Program-made: the position numbers and the translations under genes
Source of the DNA: Eubacteriales bacterium
GTDB taxonomy: Bacteria > Bacillota > Clostridia > Lachnospirales > Lachnospiraceae
Assembly: GCA_030536755.1 (NCBI GenBank)
Contig: JAUNPJ010000012.1
Location: 1 to 62,881 of the forward strand
DNA: 62,881 bases
Direction: 5' to 3'
The notes under the pieces: model-generated
Databases searched by the model: none
Seen by the model: the letters and a program-made list of their open reading frames with translations, nothing else
Told to the model about the DNA's origin: nothing
Shown here: positions 54,745 to 62,880 of the stretch, one piece after another
Layout: each line of letters begins with the position of its first letter
Position numbering within the stretch: position 1 is the first letter of the stretch

Positions 54745-55320
54745 ATGAATGTAAATATGTTTCTTTTTGACGATTTTGATATGTTAGGAGCGTTTGGTCC
54801 GGCAGAGATTTTTGCGCTTGTTTCAGGCGAATTTGGAATTAATTACTGGTCTTTGCAGGGAGATATTGTCAATAGCAGCCAGGGATTGAAAGTATGGACA
54901 GAACCGGTAGATTTAGAAGCAAGTGGAGGAATTTTGCTGGTTCCCAACGGAAGGGGAGCACGACGTGTTTTGTATCAAGAGCGTTCTGTCATTGAACAAC
55001 TGCTGACACTCGTTAATCATTCGGATTACTGCATGATGGTTGGCGATGGTGCATGTATTCTGGCTCAGACGGGTGCCTTGTATCGAAGAAACGTTGCAGA
55101 CTCTTTACAGGAAAACTGGAAGAGGATGTTTACGGCGGCAATTAACTGGGTTCCTGGTGTTCCGTGGGTGGCAGACGGAAAATATTATTCTTCCTCGAAT
55201 GCTCTGCATGGAATGGATATGACGCTGGGATTGATTGCGGATGTGCTGGATGTGGATATAGCAATGCGGGCAGCAGACAAACTGGGGTATCATTGGGAAG
55301 TGGAAGAAGGATATTTTTAA
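54745..55320 (+). CDS. DJ-1/PfpI superfamily protein in the fec-like operon
   Basis: 191 aa. FLFDDFDMLGAFGPAEIFAL start and the nucleophile elbow MVGDGACILAQTG with Cys near 107 fit the DJ-1/PfpI (GlxA N-terminal) fold, which includes isonitrile hydratases and glyoxalases. AAGGAGA before ATG. Placed last in the importer operon, it may process an imported chelate; this is inference. Followed by a strong terminator. Confidence 0.8.
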   Translation: MNVNMFLFDDFDMLGAFGPAEIFALVSGEFGINYWSLQGDIVNSSQGLKVWTEPVDLEASGGILLVPNGRGARRVLYQERSVIEQLLTLVNHSDYCMMVGDGACILAQTGALYRRNVADSLQENWKRMFTAAINWVPGVPWVADGKYYSSSNALHGMDMTLGLIADVLDVDIAMRAADKLGYHWEVEEGYF

Positions 55321-55329
55321 AAAAAGTAA

Positions 55330-55371
55330 AAAACAAAAGACTTCCGTTTTGTCAGGAAGTCTTTTGTTTTT
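55330..55371 (+). terminator. Terminator of the fec-like operon
   Basis: AAAACAAAAGACTTCC (55330-55345) pairs with GGAAGTCTTTTGTTTT (55355-55370). Confidence 0.9.
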
Positions 55372-55398
55372 ATTGTTTACAGCGAAAGGAGAAGCGTA

Positions 55399-55530
55399 AT
55401 GACATTAAACAATGAAATAAAAGAATACTGGGAAGGGGAGGCTGGTGTATACAGCCAGGGGATACAGGAAGAGTTAAATGGCTTGCAGCGTCAGGCATGG
55501 AAGAAAATAGTTTTGGGCAATGGGTGGGAG
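55399..55530 (+). pseudogene. N-terminal remnant of a third metal-associated methyltransferase
   Basis: The first about 40 residues (EIKEYWEGEAGVYSQGIQEE, then LNGLQRQAWKKIV) align with the start of the 42630 protein (DIEHYWTNRAEGYSQVNQEE) and with the linker of the fused one (SYWTKRSDSF). It has an intact RBS (GAAAGGAG) but the SAM-binding core is gone and a csoR promoter occupies the space. Confidence 0.75.
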
Positions 55531-55545
55531 CAGAAAAATAGAAAC

Positions 55546-55596
55546 TTGACAGGCAGAAAAATAATCAATATAATTTACATATACCCCTTATGGTAT
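55546..55596 (+). promoter_or_regulatory. csoR promoter with CsoR-type operator
   Basis: TTGACA (55546-55551), 17 bases, TATAAT (55569-55574), then ATACCCCTTATGGTAT (55581-55596), which has the ATACCCC...GGTAT form of CsoR operators. The site is at the transcription start, so autorepression is likely. Confidence 0.8.
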
Positions 55597-55609
55597 GTGG
55601 AGGTGAAAG

Positions 55610-55885
55610 ATGAAACAATGTATGGATGCGGAAAATCTGCACCGCAGATTGAAAAAAATCATCGGGCAGGTACAGGCGATTGACAGAATGGTAGATGAGG
55701 ATGTTCCCTGTGAAGATATTTTGTCTCAGATAAATGCTGCAAAATCAGCACTTCATAAAGCAGGACAGGTTGTATTGGAAGGTCACATTAAGCATTGCGT
55801 CCGGGATGGTATTGAGCATGGAGATGCAGACAAGACAATCGAAAGCTTTACAAAAGCAGTTGAGCGATTTGCCAATATGAAATAA
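55610..55885 (+). CDS. csoR: CsoR-family metal-sensing repressor
   Basis: 91 aa all-helical DUF156 protein. Sensing Cys in VPCEDI near 34, and HIKHC near 59-63 (H and C four apart): the C-H-C set of Cu(I) sensors. GGAGGTGA before ATG. It precedes the P-type ATPase gene; both have ATACCC...GGGTAT-type operators. Confidence 0.88.
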   Translation: MKQCMDAENLHRRLKKIIGQVQAIDRMVDEDVPCEDILSQINAAKSALHKAGQVVLEGHIKHCVRDGIEHGDADKTIESFTKAVERFANMK

Positions 55886-55886
55886 A

Positions 55887-55913
55887 GTTACTGTGAACAG
55901 AGTGAACAGTAAC
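55887..55913. repeat. 27-bp palindromic repeat unit, inverted copy
   Basis: GTTACTG TGAAC AGA GTGAA CAGTAAC, the exact reverse complement of 41941-41967 and one base different from the right end of the 143-bp elements. Starts 1 base after the csoR stop. Confidence 0.85.
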
Positions 55914-55952
55914 GAAATAAAAGGCAGTCAGCTCGGCTGCTTTTTTTATGCC

Positions 55953-56003
55953 TTGACAACATATACCCCCATGGGTATAATATACCTATACATATATAGG
56001 TAT
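55953..56003 (+). promoter_or_regulatory. P-type ATPase promoter with two palindromic operators
   Basis: TTGACA (55953-55958), 17 bases, TATAAT (55976-55981). ATACCCCCATGGGTAT (55963-55978) lies in the spacer, so a bound repressor blocks RNA polymerase. A second perfect inverted repeat, ATACCTATA / TATAGGTAT (55983-56003), follows the -10. Confidence 0.85.
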
Positions 56004-56018
56004 AAAAGGAGGGGACAC

Positions 56019-57896
56019 ATGATAGAAAAACTGGAAAATCTGCTGGAACTGGGCGGGACAAAAAAAGATATTGCAATGATTTGTATTTCTGCTGCTGCTC
56101 TTTCTATGAGTGTTTTTGATTTTATCTCTTTGCCGTTTGATTGGGCATGGATAGCCATTGTACTGTGCGGAGTTCCTATTATTCTGGAAGCAATCATTGG
56201 CTTGGTTACAGAATTTGATATCAAAGCGGATGTACTCGTATCGCTTGCTTTGATCGCCTCGGTCTTTATCGGAGAACATTTTGCAGCAGGGGAAGTTGCT
56301 TTTATTATGCAGATCGGAGCTTTGTTGGAAGATTTGACGGTAGCCAGGGCGAGAGCAGGGATTGAAAAGCTGGTACATCTCACACCACAGACAGCAAGAG
56401 TGATGAATGGAGGAGAGGGGCATATCGTACCAGCAGAAAAGGTGCAGATTGGTGATCTGCTGAGAGTACTTCCCGGAGAGAGTATCCCTGTAGACGGTGT
56501 GATCACGACTGGAGAGACTTCAATCAACCAGGCGGTTATGACCGGAGAATCACTGCCTGTAGATAAAACAGTGGGCGATGAGGTTTCAAGCGGTACTGTA
56601 AATCAATTTGGAGCCTTTGAAATGAAAGCCACAAAGGTAGGACAGGACAGTTCGATTCAGCGTATGATACAGCTGGTTCAGTCCGCAGATGCAGGAAAAG
56701 CTAAAATTGTAGGGATCGCGGACCGATGGGCGACATGGATTGTGGTGATTGCGCTGTTGGCTGCCTTCCTGACCTGGCTGATTTCGGGAGAAATTATTCG
56801 TGCAGTTACGATTCTGGTGGTGTTTTGTCCGTGTGCAATGGTTCTTGCCACTCCTACTGCGATTATGGCAGCAATCGGAAATGCCACGAAGCATGGTTTC
56901 CTTGTGCGCAAAGGCGATGCTCTGGAGCGGCTTGCGGAGGTAAAGATAATTGCGTTTGATAAAACAGGTACTCTGACATACGGAAAGCCTCAGGTAACTG
57001 CTGTAAAAAGTGTAAATCCCGATTACAAAGAAGAGATGGTGTATACGTATGCTGCTTCTGCAGAACAGTTCTCTGAGCATCCATTGGGGAAGGCTGTTGT
57101 GCACTGCTTCAAACAGATGAAAGAAGATGCAATCCTCCCGGCAGAGCAGTTTCAGATGCTGCCGGGACGAGGTGTATCTGCCTTGATAGAGAAGAAAAAA
57201 ATTCTGGCCGGTAATAAAGAAATGATGTTGGAAAACAGTATTGAAATATCAGATGAGGTGTATGTTGGCGTGGAAAGCTATATCTGCAAAGGAAGCACCG
57301 TTATTTACATTGCGGCAGAGAAATGCCTGGCGGGATATCTTGTTCTTTCTGACACTATTCGTGAAGAGAGCAGTCGGATGGCTGCAGCTATTAAAAAACT
57401 AAGTATTTGTCCTGTCCTTCTGACAGGCGACCATGAGAATGCTGCTGATACAATTGCGAAGAAGATTGGTATAGAAGAAGTACATGCAAATTGTATGCCG
57501 GAAGATAAACTGAAGTGGATAGAATTTTATCAGAATAAAAATGAGACGGTCTGCATGATCGGAGATGGAGTCAATGATGCACCTTCTTTGAAACTTTCTA
57601 ACGTGGGAATTGCCATGGGAGGCGTGGGAAGTGATATCGCAGTGGAGGCCGCAGATATCGCTCTTGTAGATGATGAGATAAAAGAATTGCCTCATTTGCT
57701 GGCTTTGTCAAAGCGCATGATGACAACGATTAAATGCAATCTTGGATTTTCAATGGGATTGAATTTTCTGGCAATCATCCTTGCAATTTCCGGTATTTTG
57801 AATCCTGTTGTTGGTGCATTGATGCATAATATGGGATCTGTGATTGTGATTGTCAACTCAGCGCTATTATTAAAATGGAAATCATGTTTTTTATGA
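56019..57896 (+). CDS. Heavy-metal (P1B-type) translocating ATPase
   Basis: 625 aa efflux pump. Starts at ATG 56019 (AAGGAGGGG upstream) and has no N-terminal CxxC metal domain. MTGESLPVDK near 180, metal-site FCPCAMVLATP near 269, phosphorylation motif DKTGTL near 313, HPLG near 350 and GDGVNDAPSL near 515. The last helix reads HNMGSVIVIVNSALLL rather than the MxxSS of Cu(I) pumps, so metal could be Cu, Zn or Mn. CsoR-type operators argue for Cu or a CsoR-family ligand. Confidence 0.9.
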   Translation: MIEKLENLLELGGTKKDIAMICISAAALSMSVFDFISLPFDWAWIAIVLCGVPIILEAIIGLVTEFDIKADVLVSLALIASVFIGEHFAAGEVAFIMQIGALLEDLTVARARAGIEKLVHLTPQTARVMNGGEGHIVPAEKVQIGDLLRVLPGESIPVDGVITTGETSINQAVMTGESLPVDKTVGDEVSSGTVNQFGAFEMKATKVGQDSSIQRMIQLVQSADAGKAKIVGIADRWATWIVVIALLAAFLTWLISGEIIRAVTILVVFCPCAMVLATPTAIMAAIGNATKHGFLVRKGDALERLAEVKIIAFDKTGTLTYGKPQVTAVKSVNPDYKEEMVYTYAASAEQFSEHPLGKAVVHCFKQMKEDAILPAEQFQMLPGRGVSALIEKKKILAGNKEMMLENSIEISDEVYVGVESYICKGSTVIYIAAEKCLAGYLVLSDTIREESSRMAAAIKKLSICPVLLTGDHENAADTIAKKIGIEEVHANCMPEDKLKWIEFYQNKNETVCMIGDGVNDAPSLKLSNVGIAMGGVGSDIAVEAADIALVDDEIKELPHLLALSKRMMTTIKCNLGFSMGLNFLAIILAISGILNPVVGALMHNMGSVIVIVNSALLLKWKSCFL

Positions 57897-58012
57897 TTTC
57901 TTTAGAAACTTTATTTTAATTTTAGCGCACGTACATAGTTTCATCACATTTTGCACGTATACTGTAAGACAGATAGATGAATAACCACTCTCTATCTCCC
58001 CCCTCAAAAAGA

Positions 58013-58050
58013 AAAAGAAGAGACCTGACAGCCGTCGGGTCTTTTCTTTT
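58013..58050 (+). terminator. Terminator after the P-type ATPase region
   Basis: GACCTGAC (58022-58029), AGCC, GTCGGGTC (58034-58041), then TTTTCTTTT. Confidence 0.75.
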
Positions 58051-58101
58051 GCAAAAATTTACGATAAAATTAGGGGAAATAATGTAGTGGAGATGAAAAA
58101 T

Positions 58102-59016
58102 ATGACGATTACCCAGTTAAGATATGTGATTGCGATATCCCAGGCAAATTCCATGAATGAGGCAGCGCGGCATCTGTTTATTTCTCAGCCGAGTCTTTCT
58201 GCTTCTGTGAAGGATCTGGAGGAGGAGATTGGGATTGAGTTGTTTCGGCGGACGAATCGCGGTGTGATGGTGACACCGGAGGGCGAAGAATTTCTGGGAT
58301 ATGCCAGACAGGTCGTAGAACAGTACCAGCTGATTGAGACACGCTATGTAGAGAAGAAGGAAGTTAAGAAGAAATTCAGTGTGTCCATGCAGCACTATAC
58401 GTTTGCCGTCAATGCTTTTGTGGAGATGGTAAAGCAGTTTGGCATGGACGAATATGAATTCGCGATTCATGAAGAGAAGACGTATGAAGTGATTGAAGAC
58501 GTGAAGAATTTCAAGAGCGAGATCGGTATTTTGTACCTGAATGATTTTAACCGCAAGGTGCTGACCAAGCTGTTTCAGGAGTACGGATTGGAGTTTCATG
58601 AGATTTTAAGATGCGGAGTTTATGTGTATCTCTGGAAAGGCCACCCTCTGGCACAAAAAGAGGAAATTGCACTGGAAGAGTTGGAGCAGTATCCCTGCCT
58701 TTCTTTTGAACAGGGAGACTACAATTCCTTTTATTTTGCAGAGGAGGTGCTCAGCACCTATGAATACAAACAGCTTATTAAGGCAAATGACCGGGCGACG
58801 ATGCTCAATCTGATGGTGGGATTGAATGGATTTACGCTGTGCAGTGGAATCATTTGCGAAGAACTGAATGGTTCCGAGTATTGTGCCGTAAAATTAAAGT
58901 CAGAGGAAGTTATGACAATCGGGTACCTTTCTCGAAAGGGAACGGCCATCAGTCCTCTGGGACAGAAATATCTCGAGGAACTGGCTAAATTTCAGAGTGC
59001 GGCGCGGCTGAACTGA
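58102..59016 (+). CDS. LysR-family transcriptional regulator
   Basis: 304 aa. N-terminal HTH: QLRYVIAISQANSMNEAARH, LFISQPSLSASVKDLEEEIG; then LysR effector domain. ATG 58102 has GGAG 9 bases upstream. Its end overlaps the convergent PucR-type gene by 25 bases. Target unknown. Confidence 0.92.
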   Translation: MTITQLRYVIAISQANSMNEAARHLFISQPSLSASVKDLEEEIGIELFRRTNRGVMVTPEGEEFLGYARQVVEQYQLIETRYVEKKEVKKKFSVSMQHYTFAVNAFVEMVKQFGMDEYEFAIHEEKTYEVIEDVKNFKSEIGILYLNDFNRKVLTKLFQEYGLEFHEILRCGVYVYLWKGHPLAQKEEIALEELEQYPCLSFEQGDYNSFYFAEEVLSTYEYKQLIKANDRATMLNLMVGLNGFTLCSGIICEELNGSEYCAVKLKSEEVMTIGYLSRKGTAISPLGQKYLEELAKFQSAARLN

Positions 59017-59732
59017 CGGAGAAAGTCACGCACCATGAAAGCGGTCATCAGCTCAAAACGTTCTGTGGGGTCATCCAGGCGATAGCCAAGCTGTTCCTGC
59101 AGGATGCGAAGACGGTTGGTGACGGTATTTCTATGACAGTAGTTTTCGGCTGCAATTTCTTTGACGTTGCCCCAGTGCCTTAAATAGAGAAACAGTGTAT
59201 CGGAAAAGTTGGTGTTGTGTTTTCTGTCATATTCCAATACAGCCCCTAATTTTTGATTGACATAGCGCTCTAAAAGAGAGGTATTGTTGATTTCCATCAG
59301 CAATTTATAGAAATCCATATGCTCATCTGTTTGCGAATCCAGAAAAATGCGGTTATAGTAGTCTTTTGTAAGGTCATAGATGTGAATGTGCCAGGGCATC
59401 ACAAACAGAGGGAAAGCGTGCGTATTGCAAAAATCCAGGACCGTCGGTGTGAGATCAGACAGAAAAATATGTTTTCCGATGTTCAGAATCAGGCCGCAGG
59501 TATGTCTAGCGCAGAGTGTCTGTATAAAATGCAGCAGCCATTCTTCGGTATGGTCATAAAGTGCTCCGGTGGAAATAATCAGTTCACCCGTTCTCAAAAA
59601 ATTTTCATTTGTCTGATCTTCAGCCACATATACCCAGTTCATTTCCTGATTCAGACCGGATTCTCCTGCAAGAAGCTGCAGCTGATATTTTTTCCCTGTT
59701 TTTTCATAAAGGTCTGCTAAGCGTATTGACAT
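58992..59732 (-). CDS. Short PucR-family transcriptional regulator
   Basis: 246 aa. N-terminal PucR domain (LADLYEKTGKKYQLQLLAGESG...NWVYVAEDQ) and C-terminal HTH_30 (FLYLRHWGNVKEIAAENYCHRNTVTNRL). The central domain of the usual 400-550 aa members is missing. Divergent from the aminotransferase gene; an ATTGTGC-N5-GCACAAT repeat overlaps its own predicted promoter, which suggests autorepression and control of the aminotransferases. Confidence 0.85.
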   Translation of the reverse strand: MSIRLADLYEKTGKKYQLQLLAGESGLNQEMNWVYVAEDQTNENFLRTGELIISTGALYDHTEEWLLHFIQTLCARHTCGLILNIGKHIFLSDLTPTVLDFCNTHAFPLFVMPWHIHIYDLTKDYYNRIFLDSQTDEHMDFYKLLMEINNTSLLERYVNQKLGAVLEYDRKHNTNFSDTLFLYLRHWGNVKEIAAENYCHRNTVTNRLRILQEQLGYRLDDPTERFELMTAFMVRDFLRQFSRAAL

Positions 59733-59777
59733 ATTTATTTCTCCATAGATTCATAATGATTCTATATTATAACATGA

Positions 59778-59816
59778 ATTGTGCACGCGGCACAATGAAA
59801 GCACAAAACATTGTGC
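59778..59816. promoter_or_regulatory. Inverted repeat and half-site, probable PucR operator
   Basis: ATTGTGC (59778-59784) and GCACAAT (59790-59796) form a 7-bp inverted repeat, with a third ATTGTGC at 59810-59816. On the minus strand TTGTGC (59795-59790) and TATAAT (59771-59766) could be the PucR-gene promoter. GCACAAT recurs at 61582-61588 before the second aminotransferase. Confidence 0.6.
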
Positions 59817-59826
59817 ATCAAATCCC

Positions 59827-59909
59827 TTGTAAAAGGGCAAAATTCGTTTTATCATGTAAGGCAAGACAAGGGCGTCAGGTATCACAGCAGTGGTAGTTGG
59901 CGTTTTTTT
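59827..59909 (+). promoter_or_regulatory. Promoter and leader hairpin before the GabT-like gene
   Basis: TTGTAA (59827-59832), 17 bases, TATCAT (59850-59855). Then CGTCAG (59873-59878) pairs with TTGGCG (59897-59902), inner TATCAC/GTGGTA, followed by seven Ts: a terminator-type hairpin at the very start of the transcript. Related to 61600-61634. Confidence 0.6.
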
Positions 59910-59942
59910 ATTTGAAAAATTACTTTTTTGGAGGTTGAAGAT

Positions 59943-61298
59943 ATGTTAAGAGAAGATTTACCAAAAATTATTACAGATACACTGCCAGGACCAAAGGCAC
60001 AGGCAATCATTGATCGCAGAGCAAAAGCAGTTCCAAATGCGATTCGCTGCGGATATCCGGTTGTGATGGATCATGCAGAAGGCGCAATGATTGAAGATGT
60101 GGACGGAAACAAATTCCTTGATTGGATTGGCGGTGTTGGTGTTTTGAATATCGGTCATTGCCATCCGGAGGTTGTGGAGTCTGTAAAAGCGCAGGCAGAC
60201 AAATACTTCCACGGCATGTTCAACGTAGTGACACATGAAGGCTATGTAGAACTGGCTGAGAAGCTTGCTTCTATCGCACCGGTAAAAGGTGATCATGCGA
60301 AAGCATATTTTACAAACAGTGGTGCCGAGGCTGATGAGAATGCTGTAAAAATTGCAAAAGCTTTTACAAAGAGACCAAACATTATCGTATTTTCCGGAGC
60401 TTTCCATGGACGTACACTGCTGACGATGTCTATGACTTCCAAGAAAGCTTATGCCGTTGGCATGGGACCATTTCCGGATGGCATTTTCCGTGCACAGTTC
60501 CCGTATTACTACAGAAATCCTGCTGGAATGCCGGCGGACAAAGCATGTGATTATTATCTGGATTCCATCAGGGCTGTGTTTGAGCAGTGCGCACCGGCAG
60601 ATACGATTGCAGCAATCGTAGTAGAACCGCTGCAGGGTGAGGGCGGATTCATTCCGGCACCAATCGAGTGGATTAAGGCTGTGAGACAGATTTGTGATGA
60701 CAATGGCATTATGCTGGTTGCCGATGAAGTACAGTCTGGTTTCTGCAGAACAGGAAGAATGTTTGCGACAGAATACTGGAAAGAAGCAGGAGTGCAGCCG
60801 GATATCATTGCGACTGCAAAATCCATTGCAGCAGGTGTTCCTCTCTCCGCAATCATTGCAAGAGATGAAATTATGGATGCTCCGGCACCTGGAACCATCG
60901 GCGGAACCTTCGGTGGTAATGCATTGGCATGCGCCGCATCCTTAAAAACAATTGAAATTATGGAGCGCGATAATCTGGCAGGACGTTCTCTGGAAATCGG
61001 TGAGAAAGTGACAAAACGCTACACCGAGATGAAAGAGAAATATGAATGTGTCGGAGATGTGCGCGGTCTTGGCGGCATGATCGGTATTGAGTTTGTAAAA
61101 GACAAAGAGTCCAAAGAGCCGGATGCAGCCCTGACATCAGCTGTGATCAATGAATGTGCGGCAAATGGTCTGCTGGTAGAGGGTGCCGGTACTTACAACA
61201 ATGTCATTCGTTTCCTTGCACCTCTTGTTATGACAGATGAGCAGCTGGAAGCTGGTCTTGATATCTTTGAGGCAGCGGTAGCAAAATGTGCAAACTAA
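59943..61298 (+). CDS. Class III aminotransferase, 4-aminobutyrate type (GabT-like)
   Basis: 451 aa PLP enzyme moving an omega-amino group to a 2-oxo acid. GVGVLNIGHCHPEVV near 62, TNSGAEADENAVKIAK near 122, GAFHGRTLLTMSM near 152, PLQGEGGFI near 225, DEVQSGFCRTG near 257 and the PLP Lys in IATAKSIAAG near 292. ATG 59943 follows TGGAGG. Could act on GABA, 5-aminovalerate or ornithine; GabT is the closest match by motif. Confidence 0.85.
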   Translation: MLREDLPKIITDTLPGPKAQAIIDRRAKAVPNAIRCGYPVVMDHAEGAMIEDVDGNKFLDWIGGVGVLNIGHCHPEVVESVKAQADKYFHGMFNVVTHEGYVELAEKLASIAPVKGDHAKAYFTNSGAEADENAVKIAKAFTKRPNIIVFSGAFHGRTLLTMSMTSKKAYAVGMGPFPDGIFRAQFPYYYRNPAGMPADKACDYYLDSIRAVFEQCAPADTIAAIVVEPLQGEGGFIPAPIEWIKAVRQICDDNGIMLVADEVQSGFCRTGRMFATEYWKEAGVQPDIIATAKSIAAGVPLSAIIARDEIMDAPAPGTIGGTFGGNALACAASLKTIEIMERDNLAGRSLEIGEKVTKRYTEMKEKYECVGDVRGLGGMIGIEFVKDKESKEPDAALTSAVINECAANGLLVEGAGTYNNVIRFLAPLVMTDEQLEAGLDIFEAAVAKCAN

Positions 61299-61353
61299 GT
61301 CATTAGCCTGAAAATGAACATGTCAGCATACGAGTCCAATATAATGGACAAAA

Positions 61354-61496
61354 GTTACTGTTCACACGGCACTATTCCGCGAGGTGTTTTGGCATGAATA
61401 TGCCAAAATCCCGAGACATACAAGCCAAAATTCCATTGCCGAAGGCAATCTGGAATGAATTTTGGCTAAGTTGCTGTGAACGGAGTGAACAGTAAC
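61354..61496. repeat. 143-bp structured repeat, copy 2
   Basis: Same element as 45128-45270 in the same orientation with about two substitutions; here the inner GTTACTG has become GTTGCTG, and the 12-bp terminal repeats are intact. It occupies the gap between the two aminotransferase genes. Confidence 0.9.
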
Positions 61497-61534
61497 GGAC
61501 AAAAAGAAGAAAAAGAAATAATTAAAAAAGGTAG

Positions 61535-61634
61535 TTGACACTTTATCAGATGTGTGGTACAGTAAGCTTGTTCAAAATATTGCACAATTGATGACGAGGG
61601 CGTCAGATATCCGAAAGGATTCTGGCGCTTTTTT
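61535..61634 (+). promoter_or_regulatory. Promoter and leader terminator before the second aminotransferase
   Basis: TTGACA (61535-61540), 17 bases, TACAGT (61558-61563). GCACAAT half-site at 61582-61588. Then GCGTCAGATATCC (61600-61612), GAAA, GGATTCTGGCGC (61617-61628) and six Ts: a strong intrinsic terminator inside the leader, 30 bases before the gene. Confidence 0.7.
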
Positions 61635-61665
61635 GCATTATTTTTTATAAGAGGAGGAAAAAATT

Positions 61666-62880
61666 ATGAGATTAAAAGACACAGGACTTACTGCACAGGA
61701 CATTAAGGACAAAGTAAATAAATATATGATTGAGACGTATGAGCGTTTTGATTTCCTCGCAGAGACAGCAAAAGACCAGTATATCTACGATGAGAATGGA
61801 GAAGCCTACCTGGATTTTTATGCAGGTATTGCCGTAAACTCTGCAGGTAACTGCAACGAGAAGGTAGTAAAAGCTGTTCAGGATCAGGTCGCAGATATTA
61901 TGCATACATTCAACTATCCATATACCATTCCGCAGGCTCTGCTGGCTGAGAAGGTATGTACCACGATTGGAATGGACAAAATCTTCTATCAGAACTCCGG
62001 TACAGAGGCAAACGAGGCGATGATTAAGATGGCTCGTAAATATGGTATTGAGAAGTATGGCCCGAATAAATACCATATCGTAACAGCAAAAATGGGATTC
62101 CACGGAAGAACCTTTGGTGCCATGTCAGCAACCGGTCAGCCGGGTAACGGATGCCAGATCGGCTTTGGACCTATGACATATGGTTTCTCTTATGCACCAT
62201 ACAATGACCTTCAGGCATTCAAGGATGCATGTACCGAGAATACCATCGCAATCATGATTGAGCCGGTACAGGGCGAAGGCGGTGTTCATCCTGCAACACA
62301 GGAATTTATGACAGGTCTGAGAGAGTTCTGTGATGAGAACGGAATGCTGCTTCTGATCGATGAGGTACAGACTGGATGGTGCAGAACCGGTGCCGTTATG
62401 AGTTATATGAATTACGGCATCAAACCGGATATCGTATCTATGGCGAAAGCACTTGGAGGCGGTATGCCAATCGGTGCGATCTGTGCAACAGAAGAAGTCG
62501 CAAAAGCCTTTACACCAGGTTCTCATGGAACCACCTTTGGCGGACATCCTGTCAGCTGTGCAGCAGCACTGGCAGAGGTCAATGAGCTGCTTGACAGAGA
62601 CCTTGCAGGAAATGCAAAGGAAGTTGGTGCTTATTTCATGGAGAAATTAAACACACTTCCTCATGTAAAAGAAGTCAGAGGACAGGGATTGCTGGTCGGT
62701 GTTGAATTTGATGATACAGTATCAGGAGTAGAAGTAAAACATGAATGTATCCACAGAAGACTGCTGATCACTGCAATCGGAGCACATACAATTCGAATGA
62801 TTCCACCTCTTATGATTACAAAAGAGGACTGCGACAAAGCGGTAGAGATTATCCGCGCATCCGTGGAAGCATTAGCATAA
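61666..62880 (+). CDS. Class III aminotransferase, acetylornithine/ornithine type (ArgD-like)
   Basis: 404 aa, complete; the stop is one base before the window end. FYAGIAVNSAGNCNEKVVKA near 48, NSGTEANEAMIKMARKYG near 108, MGFHGRTFGAMSATGQP near 143, EPVQGEGGVHP near 198, DEVQTGWCRTG near 230, PLP Lys in SMAKALGGGMP near 257. Size and motifs fit ArgD/ornithine aminotransferases. No other arginine gene is visible. RBS AGAGGAGG. Confidence 0.85.
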   Translation: MRLKDTGLTAQDIKDKVNKYMIETYERFDFLAETAKDQYIYDENGEAYLDFYAGIAVNSAGNCNEKVVKAVQDQVADIMHTFNYPYTIPQALLAEKVCTTIGMDKIFYQNSGTEANEAMIKMARKYGIEKYGPNKYHIVTAKMGFHGRTFGAMSATGQPGNGCQIGFGPMTYGFSYAPYNDLQAFKDACTENTIAIMIEPVQGEGGVHPATQEFMTGLREFCDENGMLLLIDEVQTGWCRTGAVMSYMNYGIKPDIVSMAKALGGGMPIGAICATEEVAKAFTPGSHGTTFGGHPVSCAAALAEVNELLDRDLAGNAKEVGAYFMEKLNTLPHVKEVRGQGLLVGVEFDDTVSGVEVKHECIHRRLLITAIGAHTIRMIPPLMITKEDCDKAVEIIRASVEALA

